From assembly GCA_037957365.1 (NCBI GenBank), contig JARHVA010000122.1:3607001-3671000 (forward strand): 64,000 nt of DNA. Direction: 5' to 3'. Position 1 is the first letter of the stretch; each line of letters opens with the position of its first letter. The notes under the pieces are model-generated. The model saw nothing but the letters and a program-made list of their open reading frames with translations, was not told the DNA's origin and searched no databases. Below, piece by piece: positions 1 to 13,489 of the stretch. This DNA comes from Torreya grandis (Eukaryota > Streptophyta > Pinopsida > Cupressales > Taxaceae). The position numbers were made by a program, and so were the translations under genes.

Positions 1-2956
1 AACCTATCTTTTCCATGATTGAGATAAAATAAAAAATAAATGTCTTGTTCTTCAACTGATATTTTACATGTGTCATAATGAATGTGTTGTTTGCTAAACA
101 TGAACATAAACACATGCTCAAAAATTACTAATTTCAATTTTTTTCTATATGCTTCTTTCAGATACATGTTTTCTTACATCACATGTTTCAATTTGTTTTC
201 TCCATGTATGTGGCCCTTGGCCCTTTGTACATTCAACATACACCATCTTGTTTATATGGCATCATCATGCCTTTTGTGTATTTCCATGTATGGCCCATGG
301 CTTTCTATGTTTATGCAACATTCACATGTCTCTTGTATTCAGCCTTTGGTCCATATGTGTGACATTTATGCAAGTTTTCTAACTCTATGTGACATCTAAC
401 ATGTCCCTTGTATGTGGAATATGTACCTTTTGAGTGACATTATGTCACTTTGCTTACATGTTTGTTACAATTACTATGGTTCCATGATTCCTATCATGAA
501 ATACTAAGTATATATTTACATACATCTATGGTGCCATTATTTATATCATGCACATATTATTTTTTTACTTCAAATTCTTAATATATTCAATACTATGCTT
601 ACAATACATATACAAAAACTTAGTAAGTTTTTTACATGCTTCATACACTAAATTAATTTTATATTCAATTAAAATTATGTAATTCAATATCCAAACTTTT
701 CATATGATTTAATGTTACATCTTTTATATCCTAATATAATTTAAATATTTGCATGTTATTACATGATTACATATTATACAAATGCTCTCACTTTTTCTTT
801 TGAGACAAGTGATTTACAGGTAGTTTCCCTCATCTCAAAAGGAGTCCATCATAATGACCTTATCTACAATATTTCATGAGTAATACATTTCATATTTGAG
901 AATTTACATTGTGTAAAATTAAAAAAAAAATATTTTTGGGAATTTGACTTGCTTATGCACTCCATTCTTACAAAAACTTGAAAACATATACACTTGTACA
1001 AAGACAATTAAAAGATTTCAAATAGTTTCAAAGATCAAAATAATATTCTATATAATTTAGAGGGTATGATATGCATTCATGTCCAAGCTACTAATTTTCA
1101 AAATTCATATTTCTCTTTTTTAAGAAATCAAAGTTTTAATAATTTATAGTTAAAATATAGTTTTATTTGAAATAGTGTGATTCATATTTTTAAAGGAGAC
1201 CATGTTTGAGTGTAGTAACACTTCACACCTTGGTTGCACTTTAATGAACCACATTTTTGGTTCCCCCTTATTCAAAATCATTATAGATTACTCTATTAGG
1301 TTTGTAATATATAATATTTCCAGATCAAACATCATTATTAATTATTTAAATTGAGACTCGATCACTCTTAATTCACCATAGGTTCAACACTTCTCCACAT
1401 GACTTAGCAAGAGGCATGCACATATCCATAATAAAGAAAAAGTGTATAAACACACTCAGGTATCACATTTATTTTACTCTATTAATTTTATGCATCACTT
1501 TAATAAATTGAGGGAAAATGTAGACATTGAAATTTAATCAATAAATTCTTGATAATGCTTGTCATTGACACCTTTACCTTGTTTGTTTGATCCACCATTC
1601 TAATAACCCACAATATCTAAGTAAGCTTTAAAAGTATCATAATGAATATGCATATCTCCAAGAATTATCTATTCTATCCCTATTCATACCCACTTAGCAT
1701 ATACTTTATTATCAATTTGGTTTTAAAAGATTCTATCCCTTATAAAAAAGAGTGCACTATCAAACAAGGATGCACTGCATCCTTGTACTCTAGTGTATCA
1801 TTTTACATAGTGCTTTAACAATCATCATTTCAAAATTACATGTTTCATAATAGATCTCCCACACAAACCAATAGGTTGGTTTTTGAAAACATTAAAAATA
1901 TTCACCTATAAAGGATCACACTTAAAACACAACTAATCTATCTAGCACTCTCTTATAAAATATAATTTCAAAATCATTTATCTATTCATAAATTATTCCT
2001 ATTATAATTTTACTATAGTATTTACAGTCATTGGCCAAGTTAACGTTATTTTCTTATAGTTTGAGGACATTCATTTTTTAATAAATCTAAGCACCTTTTA
2101 TAGTTGAATCCGTATGTTCTTCTCTAAGGGAGAACTACATCATCTTGACGTCCACTTGGACAATTTAGGCAACACTCATTCAATAGGGTTTTTTTTAGGA
2201 TAGTTCAACCATATCCCACTTCCCCAATTTTTCCCCTTTTTTAATTTTATTTTGTTTTGTTTACTTATGTAGGCTAGGGTTTTAATTTTTAATGTCATCT
2301 TTGCATCTAAATAGTGTCATCATAAAATCATATAGTATAAAGATAGCAGTGAACAAGCCCAAATTTTTAGATCTGACACATCATCTATCTAGATAAAGTC
2401 ATAGTAGCAGACATTAATGCATTATGACCTTATCCTAGAATATAAAAAGTGATCATTTTCAATTAAATTTGTGTTTAAAGTTTATTATAGATAATTACTA
2501 ATAGTCATAGTTAGCAAGTAAATAACATAGTTTGAAATAATTAGTTTATAATGACATCTCTCTAACTCTAACCAGAGTTGTTATTTTTAGAATTTTATAA
2601 CTTTTGTAAATTATGTGGATCTTTTTATTTACTATATTCTATAATATTTAACTGCATATATCATATTTAAATAATTTATATATACAATTAGATTTAATTT
2701 TTCATTCTAATGAATTCTTGTATAAACACACAGTATCCAAACAACTAAAAGTCTAGCATTACTTTATCTCATATCTATAGAGTTAATGTACTAAATGAAA
2801 AGGTGATTTTATATGGGTTTAAAAATTTAGTAGTATGTAAAATTTATGGCCTATTTTTATATTAAATAAGTGCCTAGAGATACATTAAATACCACATAAG
2901 TACTTGGTAATACATGGGATATCACATAGGTACTTGGAATAACATGGTCTTTAGAA

Positions 2957-2959
<3 letters not shown>

Positions 2960-3021
<62 letters not shown>
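2960..3021. repeat. (AC)n microsatellite, about 30 units
   Basis: An uninterrupted run of AC dinucleotides, flanked by AATTTC on the left and AAACAATTTC on the right. Confidence 0.98.
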
Positions 3022-3025
<4 letters not shown>

Positions 3026-3427
3026 ATTTCATAATAGATGTAGAGGGATGGTTAGAATAGGTGTTATGAATTCATCTATGTTATTCGATAGTTGGGTGGT
3101 GGTACACATTCCAAATGTAATACATATATCAAATCAAATTGGAATGTACAAATAATTATTGGTGTTTATAAAAATAATTATTAACATCATATAAAATAAA
3201 ATAAAAAATCATAAATCTATATTAATGAAAATTCCATAACTACATAAATAGTTTGGGATTTATGTACCATGCTAAAAGGAGATGTAAATACACAATTCCC
3301 TACCATTATATTTTAGGAGCTCAAGAATTCACAAAACACTTATTTCCTAAAGTAAACAATGATAATGACCTTATAAAACAAAAACATAATTTATTATTTT
3401 CTATTAAAAAAAAATAAAAAAAATAAT

Positions 3428-3429
3428 AA

Positions 3430-3499
<70 letters not shown>

Positions 3500-3500
3500 T
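3428..3500. repeat. (AAT)n microsatellite, about 23 units
   Basis: A near-perfect AAT/ATA trinucleotide run preceded by an A-rich stretch. Read on the minus strand it gives a meaningless poly-Leu open frame. Confidence 0.97.
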
Positions 3501-5784
3501 CATCTCCCCCTCACAATCCACCTCAACATAAACCCAAAAATTATACATAGTACACACAATATGCATATGACACCAACAATCATTATTATCAGGATAATAC
3601 TTAAAGAAGAGTATACATCAGAGTTCCTATTTCCCTCACAACAACTTACATGATTATATTTTTTTTAAAACTCATTGAATGAATTCCCATTTTTTAAATT
3701 ATTTATCTAATATTTAATGTTCACCACTTTATTTTTGGATCCACATAGCCTTATGCTTCACATCACAGATATTGGTGGTATATAATACCTTTATTTCAAT
3801 AAATTGTTAAGTGAAAGACCTTATTTTGTCAAGTAGTCTAATCAAATTTTGATATTTGATATTACACTCATCATTCATATTTTTAAATATTAGTTACAAG
3901 TTATTTTCAATCCATACCACATTAGTACCACATGCAAAGGTTGCATAGAGACCATTAATAAGTGGTTTGTAGTATAGTCAATTAAATTTTATCCCATCTC
4001 TTGATGACTCTATTTTAAAATTTATTTCACTATTAGAAGGGAAATATAATTTTAATATGTAAGTCATAAGCCATTGTTTATCATAATATATGTGAGACAT
4101 TTAAATAGCTAAATATAATACTATATCATCATGGAAGGGAGATATAAGTGTGCCTTATGTTATCACTATACTTTACTTAATCATTCTCATCATAAGAAGC
4201 TAGTTAATATTCATTTTTTATTTTTTATATCCTGATAAAATTACATAGTAGATGTGAAATTAGGGATATTTGATGTCCCAATCCATTAGGCCCTCATTTT
4301 CTTGATTTTCCAAATTGTTAATTCCCAAACTTTTATCCCTGCCTCTGCTTCTAAGGTTACTATTTTGTAAAATGACTCCCCTTCACAACCATCTAATTTG
4401 TCTCCCTATATATTTGGAGAGGAATTAAATTCTCATAATTTTTTTAATATTCAAATCCCTTAGGATGAAATCAACCTCTAAAAAAATAATGTTGTAGAGG
4501 AGTCCGAGAATCTCAAAAGAGCCAAGATTGTTGGCCATGTTTTTGACCTATCTAATTCTTAGGGCCAAATGAAGGTTTCCAATAAGGATCCCATCTTATT
4601 AAAAGTGTAATTAAAAATAGGGGGTATAATAAATAATCATTATCCCAAACATTGTGATTCAAGGGAAGATTAAATGGAGGGATTAATATAAGAGAAGGAT
4701 AAATACAAACCACCTTAAGGGAATTTCTAGGAAATAATTATTTCTCTAGAGAAGGAGTCTCATCTCCATCATTGTATCATGAAATGGTTAATGGTGGATA
4801 ATGAGGGATTAAATATTAGAATTTAGTACCTTTAAATTCAATTTAATGGATAAAAAATTAGACTCGATAAAATAATCCATTCAATAAGGACATGTGGTCT
4901 ATGATAGGTCATGTTAGCTTGTTGGAGAATGAAGTTAAAAAAATTAATAAGAAAAGGAAAAAAATAAAGGATGATAAAAAAATTAGTAAATGAAGCTCTA
5001 AAGATCATGTTCTATTTAACCAGAGTGACCATTAAAATTTCATATATATCATTAATATACTTAAGGTATGATTAAGATAAAATAAGGTTGCTCACAGACC
5101 AAAACTAGAAAGATTAGTAGACAAAAAGATAAAGTGAATTCAAAGGAAAATAAAGAATCAAACCTAGAAATGGTATATGATCGCATTAATTTATTTTAGG
5201 AATAATGGGAGGTTGTCAAGACTCTTAGTGATCTTATTTTTTTTTGTCTTGCCTGTAATTTTTTTGTTATGTGCAAATTTATTGTCAGTCAACAATATTT
5301 TCTTAGCCAAGCTTGATTTTTGCCTTATTTTTATATTTTTCCAAATTGTTTTGGTCTTAATATAATATATTTATTCTTGATTTTGTACAAGGTTTTGGGC
5401 CCTTTAGGATTAAAAAATCCTCTTTTACTCGTAATTAAAAAAACTAAAATAATAACCATGAGATTAATAAATCTTTACAAAATATCTATGAAGCTTAATA
5501 AAACTAGCAACCTAGAATATAACTAAAAAAATTAATATAACACATAGTGTTATATTTATTAAATGAATTTTTAGAAAACTAATCTAACACCATCCCTTAA
5601 TGATTAAATCAAATGTTTTAGTCATTATTATAATAAAATGATTAAGTTCATGCATGAAATTTGTAGACACTAAACAAACATACACTATGGGTTCTGATGT
5701 TGCACTAACCCTTAAACCACCCCTTAATCTCCTTGGGACCATTTCCTAATCATTTACCGCACCATTCATTAGTAGAAATGGTTA

Positions 5785-5885
5785 AGTTTAGCCAATTTTG
5801 ACTATGACACTAACCACTGATAGCCAACCCTTAACTATTGATGATTAACCTTTACCTATGATAGTTTTCCCTTAACCACCTCAGG
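5785..5885. repeat. Degenerate TTAACCACTGATGGTTA-type minisatellite
   Basis: Imperfect units built on AACCACTGATAG, TTAACTATTGATGATTAA and CCTATGATAG follow one another. Related units recur at 6.57-6.72, 18.41-18.52, 32.08-32.30 and 35.13-35.33 kb. Confidence 0.55.
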
Positions 5886-7923
5886 AGTTAACTTCAACTC
5901 AAACTCTAGCTTGATTTTTTATTAATAGTTGTTTGATCTACCATTTGCATAATCAATGCATGTTAGGCTAAAAATAGCCAGCTTGTTAGATATCTTGTTA
6001 TACTTATTACTTCACCACTCCCTTCCCTCTATATTAAGAGAGGAAGAAGAGGTGAAAGAGGATAAAAAATTCTTGGTGCAAGAGATCAAAGATTATTGTG
6101 AAGGTATTCTTCTTCATTCTAGTGAATTTGATAAATCTTCCAGTGAACCAGCAACCAAGGTAGAGATTAAAAGTGTTGTTGCAACTCATCAGTAAAAAAA
6201 AAATGTATTATCACTTTACCAAAATTGCTCTAGATCAAGCTTTCATCCAACCTCAACATTATTTAAAACAAAAACAATAATTTTAAGTATTTGTTTCTTA
6301 TCAAGATTCAACAAATATTTTCTTTGTTTCATTCCTTGTATCACTTTCTCTTCCATCCCACTTTCCTATGTTGGAGTTTTGCAACTTAAAACACTTCTCC
6401 TCTTCCCCAATACCACCCATAACCTCTTTCAATCATATAAACACCCTCTACCTAAACTAAACACCTTTGAACATTACCCTTTATCTCATAACCAACATTC
6501 AACCCACACTCACCTTCCAAAAATTTCCTACAACCTTCCCAACCAAACTTCTCTTCCTAATTGAGATCCCATAGTAACCATTGATGGTCACCTAACCATT
6601 GAAATTTTGACCCTAACCACCAATAGTCACTAATAATTGATGGTCATTTAACCACTGATGTTTTGACCTTAATTGCCAACAATCACTATCTGTCAATTTT
6701 CAAGAGCAAGTTGTTTTGACCTATCAGACCCTAACCAAATTCCACTTTGTGAATTTCCATTTTATCACAGAACTTTAACCTATTCTTTGAATCAAATTTG
6801 ATTTATTTAGAATTAATATTTAATCATTTATTGTTATTTTAGTCAATATCACTTATTTCTTCCAAGCATTTCTTGTATTTAATTCCAGTATCTTTTGTTA
6901 AATAATGCAATCATATAATTTCAACATATTAGAACTTAATTTTTTAAAAGCATGGATTGAAAACCTCTATGGAAGCTTGTGCTTCTTGGATCTAGCTCAT
7001 GTTGGGAAATCCACCCTATTATCCAACTAATCAACCATTTTCTTAGTGCTTTCTTATTTGTAGGTCATCCTCCCCAGAAAAAGAGGAGTATCAACAATCA
7101 TCTGGATTCATGTGTGCACAACACATCTAGGTTCTACTAACCTCACCCTTATTTAAGTTTTAATCTATTCTATAATAGAAAATAAAGAAATTTTTTAGTG
7201 AAATATTCTATCATGCCCCATGGAACCCTTGAGTCTATTCTTGGGTTCATAGTTTGCATCTAGGTGATTTTATTTTTGTTTTATGCTCATATAACCAAAT
7301 CAAAATTTTATTTTGGGTTTAAAATAAAACTACATACATTGTTTTCTTGCATTTTTAGCTCACATAACTTAATATAATCAAGTAAATAAATCATATCTTC
7401 ATTATTATCATACACACACGACCAAACCACTTACACCTAATCAAACATCAAAACATTAACATAAGGCCTGACTGGGATTTAATCACCTAGCAGTCACCTT
7501 TCCTCGACTATCCTACTTGGATTTTATCACCAAGAGGAGAACTGACTTAGTTGGTTGGCTGAGTATAATCTCTAGCAATTAGTATATCTTGGCTAAGCAC
7601 ACAACAACCTTATCTCTATGGTGTGTGAATTGAGGGGGTAGATCCCAATATCAATCCATGTACTGATCTACAACATAGATCCTTTTGAGAACCTAAACTA
7701 CCTAAAACTAGCCATAAACTTCTTTTATAGTTCTCACTCTAAAAACCAAGTGAGTCACACAATTCTTAAAACTTAAGGCATAAGCCTAAAGAGAGATAAT
7801 AAATTATCCTAGGATTTTAGTGCACATTAGTGTATATATTCTTTTCCTTGAGATATTTTTATTTTGATTGCTTCTTTTCTGAGTTGTGAGATCACTTGTA
7901 TCTTCTTTTTTCCCTTCCTTACA
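5886..7923 (+). other. Region upstream of element A; LTR or leader not delimited
   Basis: This is where the 5' LTR and leader of element A should lie, but no partner LTR is in the window, so boundaries cannot be fixed. A frame at 5956-6195 encodes an acidic 79-residue peptide I do not recognise. 6379-6564 is a pyrimidine-rich frame, probably spurious. A short minisatellite lies at 6.57-6.72 kb. Confidence 0.4.
6565..6725. repeat. Minisatellite of ACCATTGATGGTCA-type units
   Basis: Units such as ACCATTGATGGTCACCTAA, ACCACCAATAGTCA, ATTGATGGTCATTTAACC and ACTGATGTTTTGACC repeat with drift. The unit is partly self-complementary (ACCAT..ATGGT). It lies about 1.2 kb upstream of the element A gag start, much as a related repeat lies just downstream of the 5' LTR in elements B and C. 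Confidence 0.6.
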
Positions 7924-10097
7924 TGATTCTCACTAGACAACAACTAAGAAACCAAGCAAATCGAGATCCACCTCCCAAACACCCATCTTCATCTTCATCT
8001 TCATCTTCATCTATGGAGTATGTCTTAGATATAGAAGGTTTTCCCCATCCTTTTTGAAGTCCTAGTATCCCTTAGGTGGTTGCCCAAGGTGATGAGTATT
8101 TTTCTACCTTTCTAGATAATAACCCCATATCCCTCCAACATTACCTTAACACCATATCCCACCATACCCCTACTTTGGTTCCACCTATTGATCCACCCTA
8201 TGGCATGTCATCCCATCTTATGGGTAGCACCTCTATTGCCACCATTTTTTCCCAACCCTTATTCAACCAAACATCTTCTTATACCAATAATCCCACCAAT
8301 ACCACCATCCAAAACCAACCCACCTAACCAACCAACACCCAAACACCTTCTACCCTAACCAATAACTCTTCTAGTATAGGATCAACCTAACCTTTGGGCA
8401 CTGGTACTCCACTTACCATGGGAGTACCCTCTACTAGTGTTAACATCCTTCCTCTTATTTCCAACCCACCTACCTCCACTCCATTCCAAAGCTTGGTGGT
8501 TCCCATACCTTTTACCCTTCCACCAATTAGTACCAAGATCACTACCCATCCTCAACCTATCAACCCAACCATACATCCAACCTAACCCATGTCAATTCCT
8601 CAACAATTTCTTATTACACCCAACCCAAGCTATATTCCAAACCCATATGGGTATATGGATCCATACTCTACCCAACCTCTTATATCCACATACCCATACA
8701 TGACATCCTCCCAACCACCCATGTCCACATATCAATATGTGGAAACCTCCCAACCTTCTACTAGCTATCCTTATTCTACACCTACCCAAACCCGAATAAT
8801 TTTCCCTATAACTATGGGGGTGCACAACTGTAAATAGATCTTGTTAATATGTTAATGGATAAGATGACCACTTTGGAGTCATCTATCTCTGGTACCCTTA
8901 ACTTCTTATCATATGATCAAATATGTAATGAACCAATTCATCTTTCTATTCCAATCTGACCTTATCTGCCTTAATGGGAGCTTTCAAGTTTTTTGAAAAT
9001 TTAGAGCAAGGAAGATCCTCAGTACATCTTAGAGATTTCAAACACTGTTACTATTTGATCATTTATGATTATGCTCTCCTTATCCACACCTTTCCGATGT
9101 CCCTATTTGTTTTGACATTAGATTGGTATAGTGTTATTACCAAGCACTCCTTTTCTTTTGCCCAATTAGCTCAAACCTTCTTAGATCATTTTTCCATAAA
9201 CATATTTAAGAAAGTTTCCATTACTGACCTCTACTCCATTTGACAATTTGAGGATGAGTCGATTGTTGATTTCATGGCCCATTGGAGAGTTTGATAAACC
9301 AACTTTATTTCTCCTTACCCAAACCCAAGTTAATTGAGATTTTATTTTGGGCTTGTGCCAAACATATTTCCTCCACTCTATAGGTTTAGACTTTCAAGAC
9401 CTTTGATGAAGCTTTCACCATGGCATGAAAATTAGATATTAGAGCCATTGATGAGGGGAAGATAAAATTGAGAAACAAGAACTCTAGTTTCAAATCAAAT
9501 GAAAATTCTTATTCCAAAACCACCAACCACTCCAATACTAACACCAAAACCAAGGAAACTATGAATGCATTTTCCCTTAAAACCACCCCTCCTTTGGTTG
9601 TTAAGTAAACCAAATCTTCTATTTCTTCCAACCAGAATACCCAAAACTAAAACCATAAAAACCAAAAGTAGTACACTCTATTAGGGGAGTCATATGCTTT
9701 ATTATTAGAATTTTTTTTGAAAGAAAACATCATATAACTTCCTATAATTAAACCGCCACAACAATTCAATTTTTCTCATCCCATTCCTAGTCAGTATAAA
9801 GATAACAAATTGTGTGCCTTTCATCATGTCATTGGACATAATGTTAGTAAATGCAATACTTTCAAAATAATTGTCCAAGGGTTGACTGAAAAGGGGGAAC
9901 TTATGTTGGATAACCCAAATGAACCCCCAAATCAGTCAGTTGACACATTTAGACAACCTTTTCCAAACCATGCCCCTTTTATGAGCAATGAAAACAATAG
10001 AGTAGAATCCTCTCAAAACCATGAGGTCCATACCATTAATGTGGTTTTTAGTGAACTCATTATTGAGGACACCTTTTCCCAAACCACCTTTCCATAA
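7924..10097 (+). pseudogene. gag of element A (decayed)
   Basis: Gag forms the retrotransposon particle and binds its RNA. The likely start is the ATG at 7924, beginning MILTRQQLRNQ, followed by a Ser run coded by TTCATC repeats (7985-8012). A long Pro/Thr/Ser/Asn-rich stretch follows. At 8974-9290 lies the retrotransposon gag core, with a conserved Trp-Tyr (DWYSVITKHSFSFAQL), F..HFS and, after a TGA, the ESIVDFMAHW block. After frameshifts, 9807-9900 holds the single Cys-His motif CAFHHVIGHNVSKC, typical of Tat/Ogre gag in place of a CCHC knuckle. Several stops and frameshifts make it non-functional. The assignment to gag is firm; exact ends are not. Confidence 0.8.
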
Positions 10098-11275
10098 CCT
10101 CCACTTATTGATGTAGTGGATTCATCTTATATTCCTTTAAAAATTGAAATAAAGGGAATAATTATTCCCCTTTCTCCACTTATCAAGGTAGTGGAGCTAC
10201 CAACCTATCCTTTGGAAGACATACCAAAAAAGATATCCATTACCACCATATCCTTCTCTTCCATCATACAAAAATCCACTCTTCTTTTAGAAATAATTCC
10301 TAAGGAAGAGGTCACTTTATCTACCTCTCCTATAGAAGACTCACCTTCCCAAACCTTGGAGCCTTTGATTGAGGAAAAAGACAAGGTGACCACTCCCCTC
10401 TCTCAACCCATGGGTTTTTCCTTTGATACCAATACCAAAGGGATCAAACCCATCTATAAGCCTTTCTCTTGACTGGTTGAAGACTTGGAATACCTATCCC
10501 AACCCAACATGGATTGTGCCACATTTTTTCACCATCTCGAGCTTCCTTACCCAACCAAGAAAGAATATTCAACCATGCCATTTTCAACCAAACCTTCTAA
10601 TTCCACTATTAAACCCACCATCATCCCAACTAAACCATTATAAACATCTACCCCTCAAGCCATAGTCAAACCAACCAAACTGACCTTACCTAAAGTAGCC
10701 CAAACACCTACTACCATCCAAATAAATCCTATCAAAAACCTAAGCATGATCCATACTTAGAGCCTTACTCAACCTCCATTTAAATTAGATTTAGCACCAC
10801 CTATCCCACTAAATAAACCACAAGTTAATCCAACCAAGAAATATGAGCCACCTAGAATCCCAAAAGCCAAAACCTTGCCATTGATTTTTACCATACCTTC
10901 CATTTTGGGACCACATCCTTCTTCCATCCTATGACCTCATACTTATATTAAGAAAACAAGTCTCCCAAAGATAACCCAAAACTATCCTCCTATTTTAGCT
11001 ATAGCCCTACCTATTCTTTTTGTGTCATCTACCTCCAAACCCTCCACTACCAAACATCCTACTTCTAAACCTTCTATTTTTAAACCACCCACTACCAAGC
11101 TTGCTATTTATAAAACTTTTGCCTCCAAACCACTAACCAATAAGAATATTACACCACCCAAAACTATCGCTACTAAGCCTACTCCTAAGAAGGCTTCCAC
11201 GCCAAAAGTCAAAACTAAAACTCCAACATCCTTGCTACCTTTTCCCAAGTCTTACTCAACCATCCCATAAATATT
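10098..11275 (+). pseudogene. Pro/Thr/Lys-rich gag-protease linker of element A
   Basis: The frame at 10116-10472 is rich in Ile/Pro/Ser/Thr/Glu. The frame at 11022-11270 is made of short Lys-Pro/Thr-Pro units (for example TKHPTSKPSIFKPPTTK). Such low-complexity spacers are common between gag and protease in this lineage. Element D has a matching region at about 62.9-63.65 kb. No enzymatic motif is visible. Confidence 0.55.
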
Positions 11276-11339
11276 ATTTCAAGATTATTGCTTTAATTTG
11301 CCTCCCATCAAACCATTTGACCCCCATAGTTATAATCCA

Positions 11340-12365
11340 TCTTGATTTGATGAAAATATAATTTTCTCATATGATATAATGCCAAAACATGATATGGAGA
11401 ACTGTAAAGCTCTTCAAGTCCTAGTCCATCAACTATGTGATGATGATGAATTATTGTCAAAGGAGCCACCCATAACCCCATATCCACTCTAAGATCCATA
11501 AGCCACCAACCTAAATGTACCTACTCCCATTTTCTCATCTAAGAGTGAGGATGAACTGAAGTAGTCCTCTATCACAACTCTTCCCCAAATCCATACCATC
11601 TATGTGGTCACACAATCATAATCCCAACAAAATTATAAGGGGAAGGTAAAGGTGTCCATTCCATGGACACAACCTTCTTCTACCACTCAATCACTCAACT
11701 AAATCTAGATACTTGCACCTTCTCCCAAACCTAAGATATCCATATTAGGTACCTCTCAATCTAAACCTTTTGAGTCAATCCAAAGAGTATTTCTAAAGTA
11801 ACTTCACCAAAAACTAGTGAAGATGAGTTTATATGAACTAATATATACCTTGTCCCATCACTACCAGACAATGATAGAAGCTTTTCAGTCCATAGAGGTC
11901 CAACCAGAAGATCCACAACCTATAATAGCCTTTTTCAGAGCACTCTAGCTTTCCACCCTTTTTACCTTTAAAGATAAATAAATACCCTCCATTCATCCCC
12001 AGGATCTGGATCCTCCTCTCTTCATTACCACATACATCAACAAAACTTGCATCAAGAGGGTTATGATTGATGGCGGGGCTATCATCAACATTATCTCCTC
12101 CCATGCATATGACCATTTGAAATTACTAGAGAACATTATGTCAAAAACCACATCAGTGCTTCATTCCTTTAATGACATTATGGAGACAACTCTAGGAACC
12201 ATCATCTTCCACAATCATTTAGGACCTCTCACATTGCCTGATCTCTTCTACATAATAGAAGGTGAGTTCCTGTACAATGTTATTCTTGGGTGCCCTTGGA
12301 TCCATTCCATCAATTATGTGTCATATACCCTACATTGGTGCATCAAATTTGAGCACAAAGGTTAA
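11340..12365 (+). pseudogene. Second Cys-His-like motif and aspartic protease of element A
   Basis: The retropepsin matures the Gag-Pol polyprotein. At 11349-11480 is FDENIIFSYD...KHDMENCKALQVLV, which aligns with CAYHKALGHDIKNYKALEELV in element D. Between them a Cys-His motif C-x2-H-x4-H-x4-C can be read, each copy having lost different ligands. The protease is at about 12,050-12,365: IDGGAIINIISSHAY is the active-site block (Tat proteases usually carry DGG or DNG rather than DTG), and the C-terminal LYNVILGCPWIHSIN block is the second structural signature. Stops lie upstream; the protease block itself is open over 100 codons. Confidence 0.8.
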
Positions 12366-13489
12366 TTATTTACCATACAATCTAACCCAAGTCCTTTTAC
12401 ATCATGCAACATGATGTATCATTTAAATGATGTTCTCCTCCTTTCCTTCACCAAGTCTTCACAAACTAATGATGAATCCACTTATTTTACCAACCCAGTA
12501 TCAACTATATCATCTATTATTTCTACCTAAATCCCCATGAAGGACCCCTTATAATCCACATTCTAATGTTTCTCACTTGGGGAGTATCACCTCTTAGCCT
12601 TGGATGCCTTCTTTACTCCCCAGGAGTATGAGAACCTTGACCAAAACCCTAGTTACAACCTTAATATCAGAACCACTATTTATTTTGGGCCTCCCAATCT
12701 CCAAATGAATATTATCTATGGGGCACTTGATCAACCACTTTTTTCCTCCTCAACCTCCTCTTCTCCTCAACTATTCACCTCTGATTTCTCCTATCTAGAT
12801 AAACTAGAGTTCACCAAGAAATACCTCTATAGGTGTGCTTAGAAGGGATTCAGTTTAAGACTTTATGAGCATGGACCAAATGATTTATCTTCATGTAAAA
12901 CTCAAAATCCTCATGAAATATTTGGTCTCAATTTTGATCCACCATAAGAGCCAACAAACTCACCTCCCATTACCATCATTGATGAGGAAGTCCCATCCTC
13001 ACCATCCACTCCACCATTGACATTTAAGGATTTTGACATCATTCTCCCTGACTTTTTTTATCAACATGATCAGCCTTGGACCCCTAATTTATCAAAAGGA
13101 TGGGGAGACCATACCCATTCGCCTAACTCATACTAAGAAGGTAGGAGATGACTCTCCTACCATTATTACCATTTAGTGTTAGGATGATGATTCCATTATT
13201 ATCCATCTTAGTGTATAATATTATTCTATCCATAAATACTTTCCTCTTGAGACTTAAACCATGTTGAATGAATCCACCATGGATATCAACTTGGGTACTC
13301 TGGATAACCCATGCATTATCAAAAGTGGCCACTCACTAAATTTTGTAGAGTTTTAAGATTTCTCCTCCTTCCTACAAGATCATATCATAACATTTACTTG
13401 GTATTACAATGACATGTAATAAATCAACCCTTCTATCACCACCCATAATATAGTCACCAACCATGATGCCCAACTAGTTCATTAAAAAC
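12366..13489 (+). other. Protease-RT spacer of element A, no domain recognised
   Basis: A frame at 12600-12842 (starting MDAFFTPQEYEN) is open for 80 codons but matches no family I recognise. Just after it, GFSLRLYEHGP could be a worn G-patch-like segment, which some Tat elements carry between protease and RT; this is weak. The rest is broken by stops. Confidence 0.4.

Larger units (their letters stand above)
1..5784. other. AT-rich intergenic DNA, no gene recognised
   Basis: I see no coding region with family signatures here. Open frames are short and their products are low-complexity (Phe/Leu/Ile/Cys-rich), as expected by chance in AT-rich DNA. Two microsatellites (about 2.96 and 3.43 kb) are the only clear structures. 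I found no homology between this stretch and the retrotransposon LTRs further right. Confidence 0.6.

Noticed and set aside
82..399. 105-codon ORF rich in Cys/Phe/Met/His
   Set aside because: Built of repeated CATGT-like words in AT-rich DNA; no domain, no second homologue and no promoter context.
1507..1530. GAGGGAAAATGTAGACATTG, like polypurine tract plus LTR start of the B/C family
   Set aside because: The sequence after it does not follow the LTRs at 25,626, 33,794 or 48,697.
3321..3566. Minus-strand ORF with a long poly-Leu run
   Set aside because: It is only the translation of the (AAT)n microsatellite.
8382..8825. Minus-strand ORFs opposite element A gag
   Set aside because: Shadows of the Pro/Thr-rich gag coding strand (Trp/Gly-rich products).
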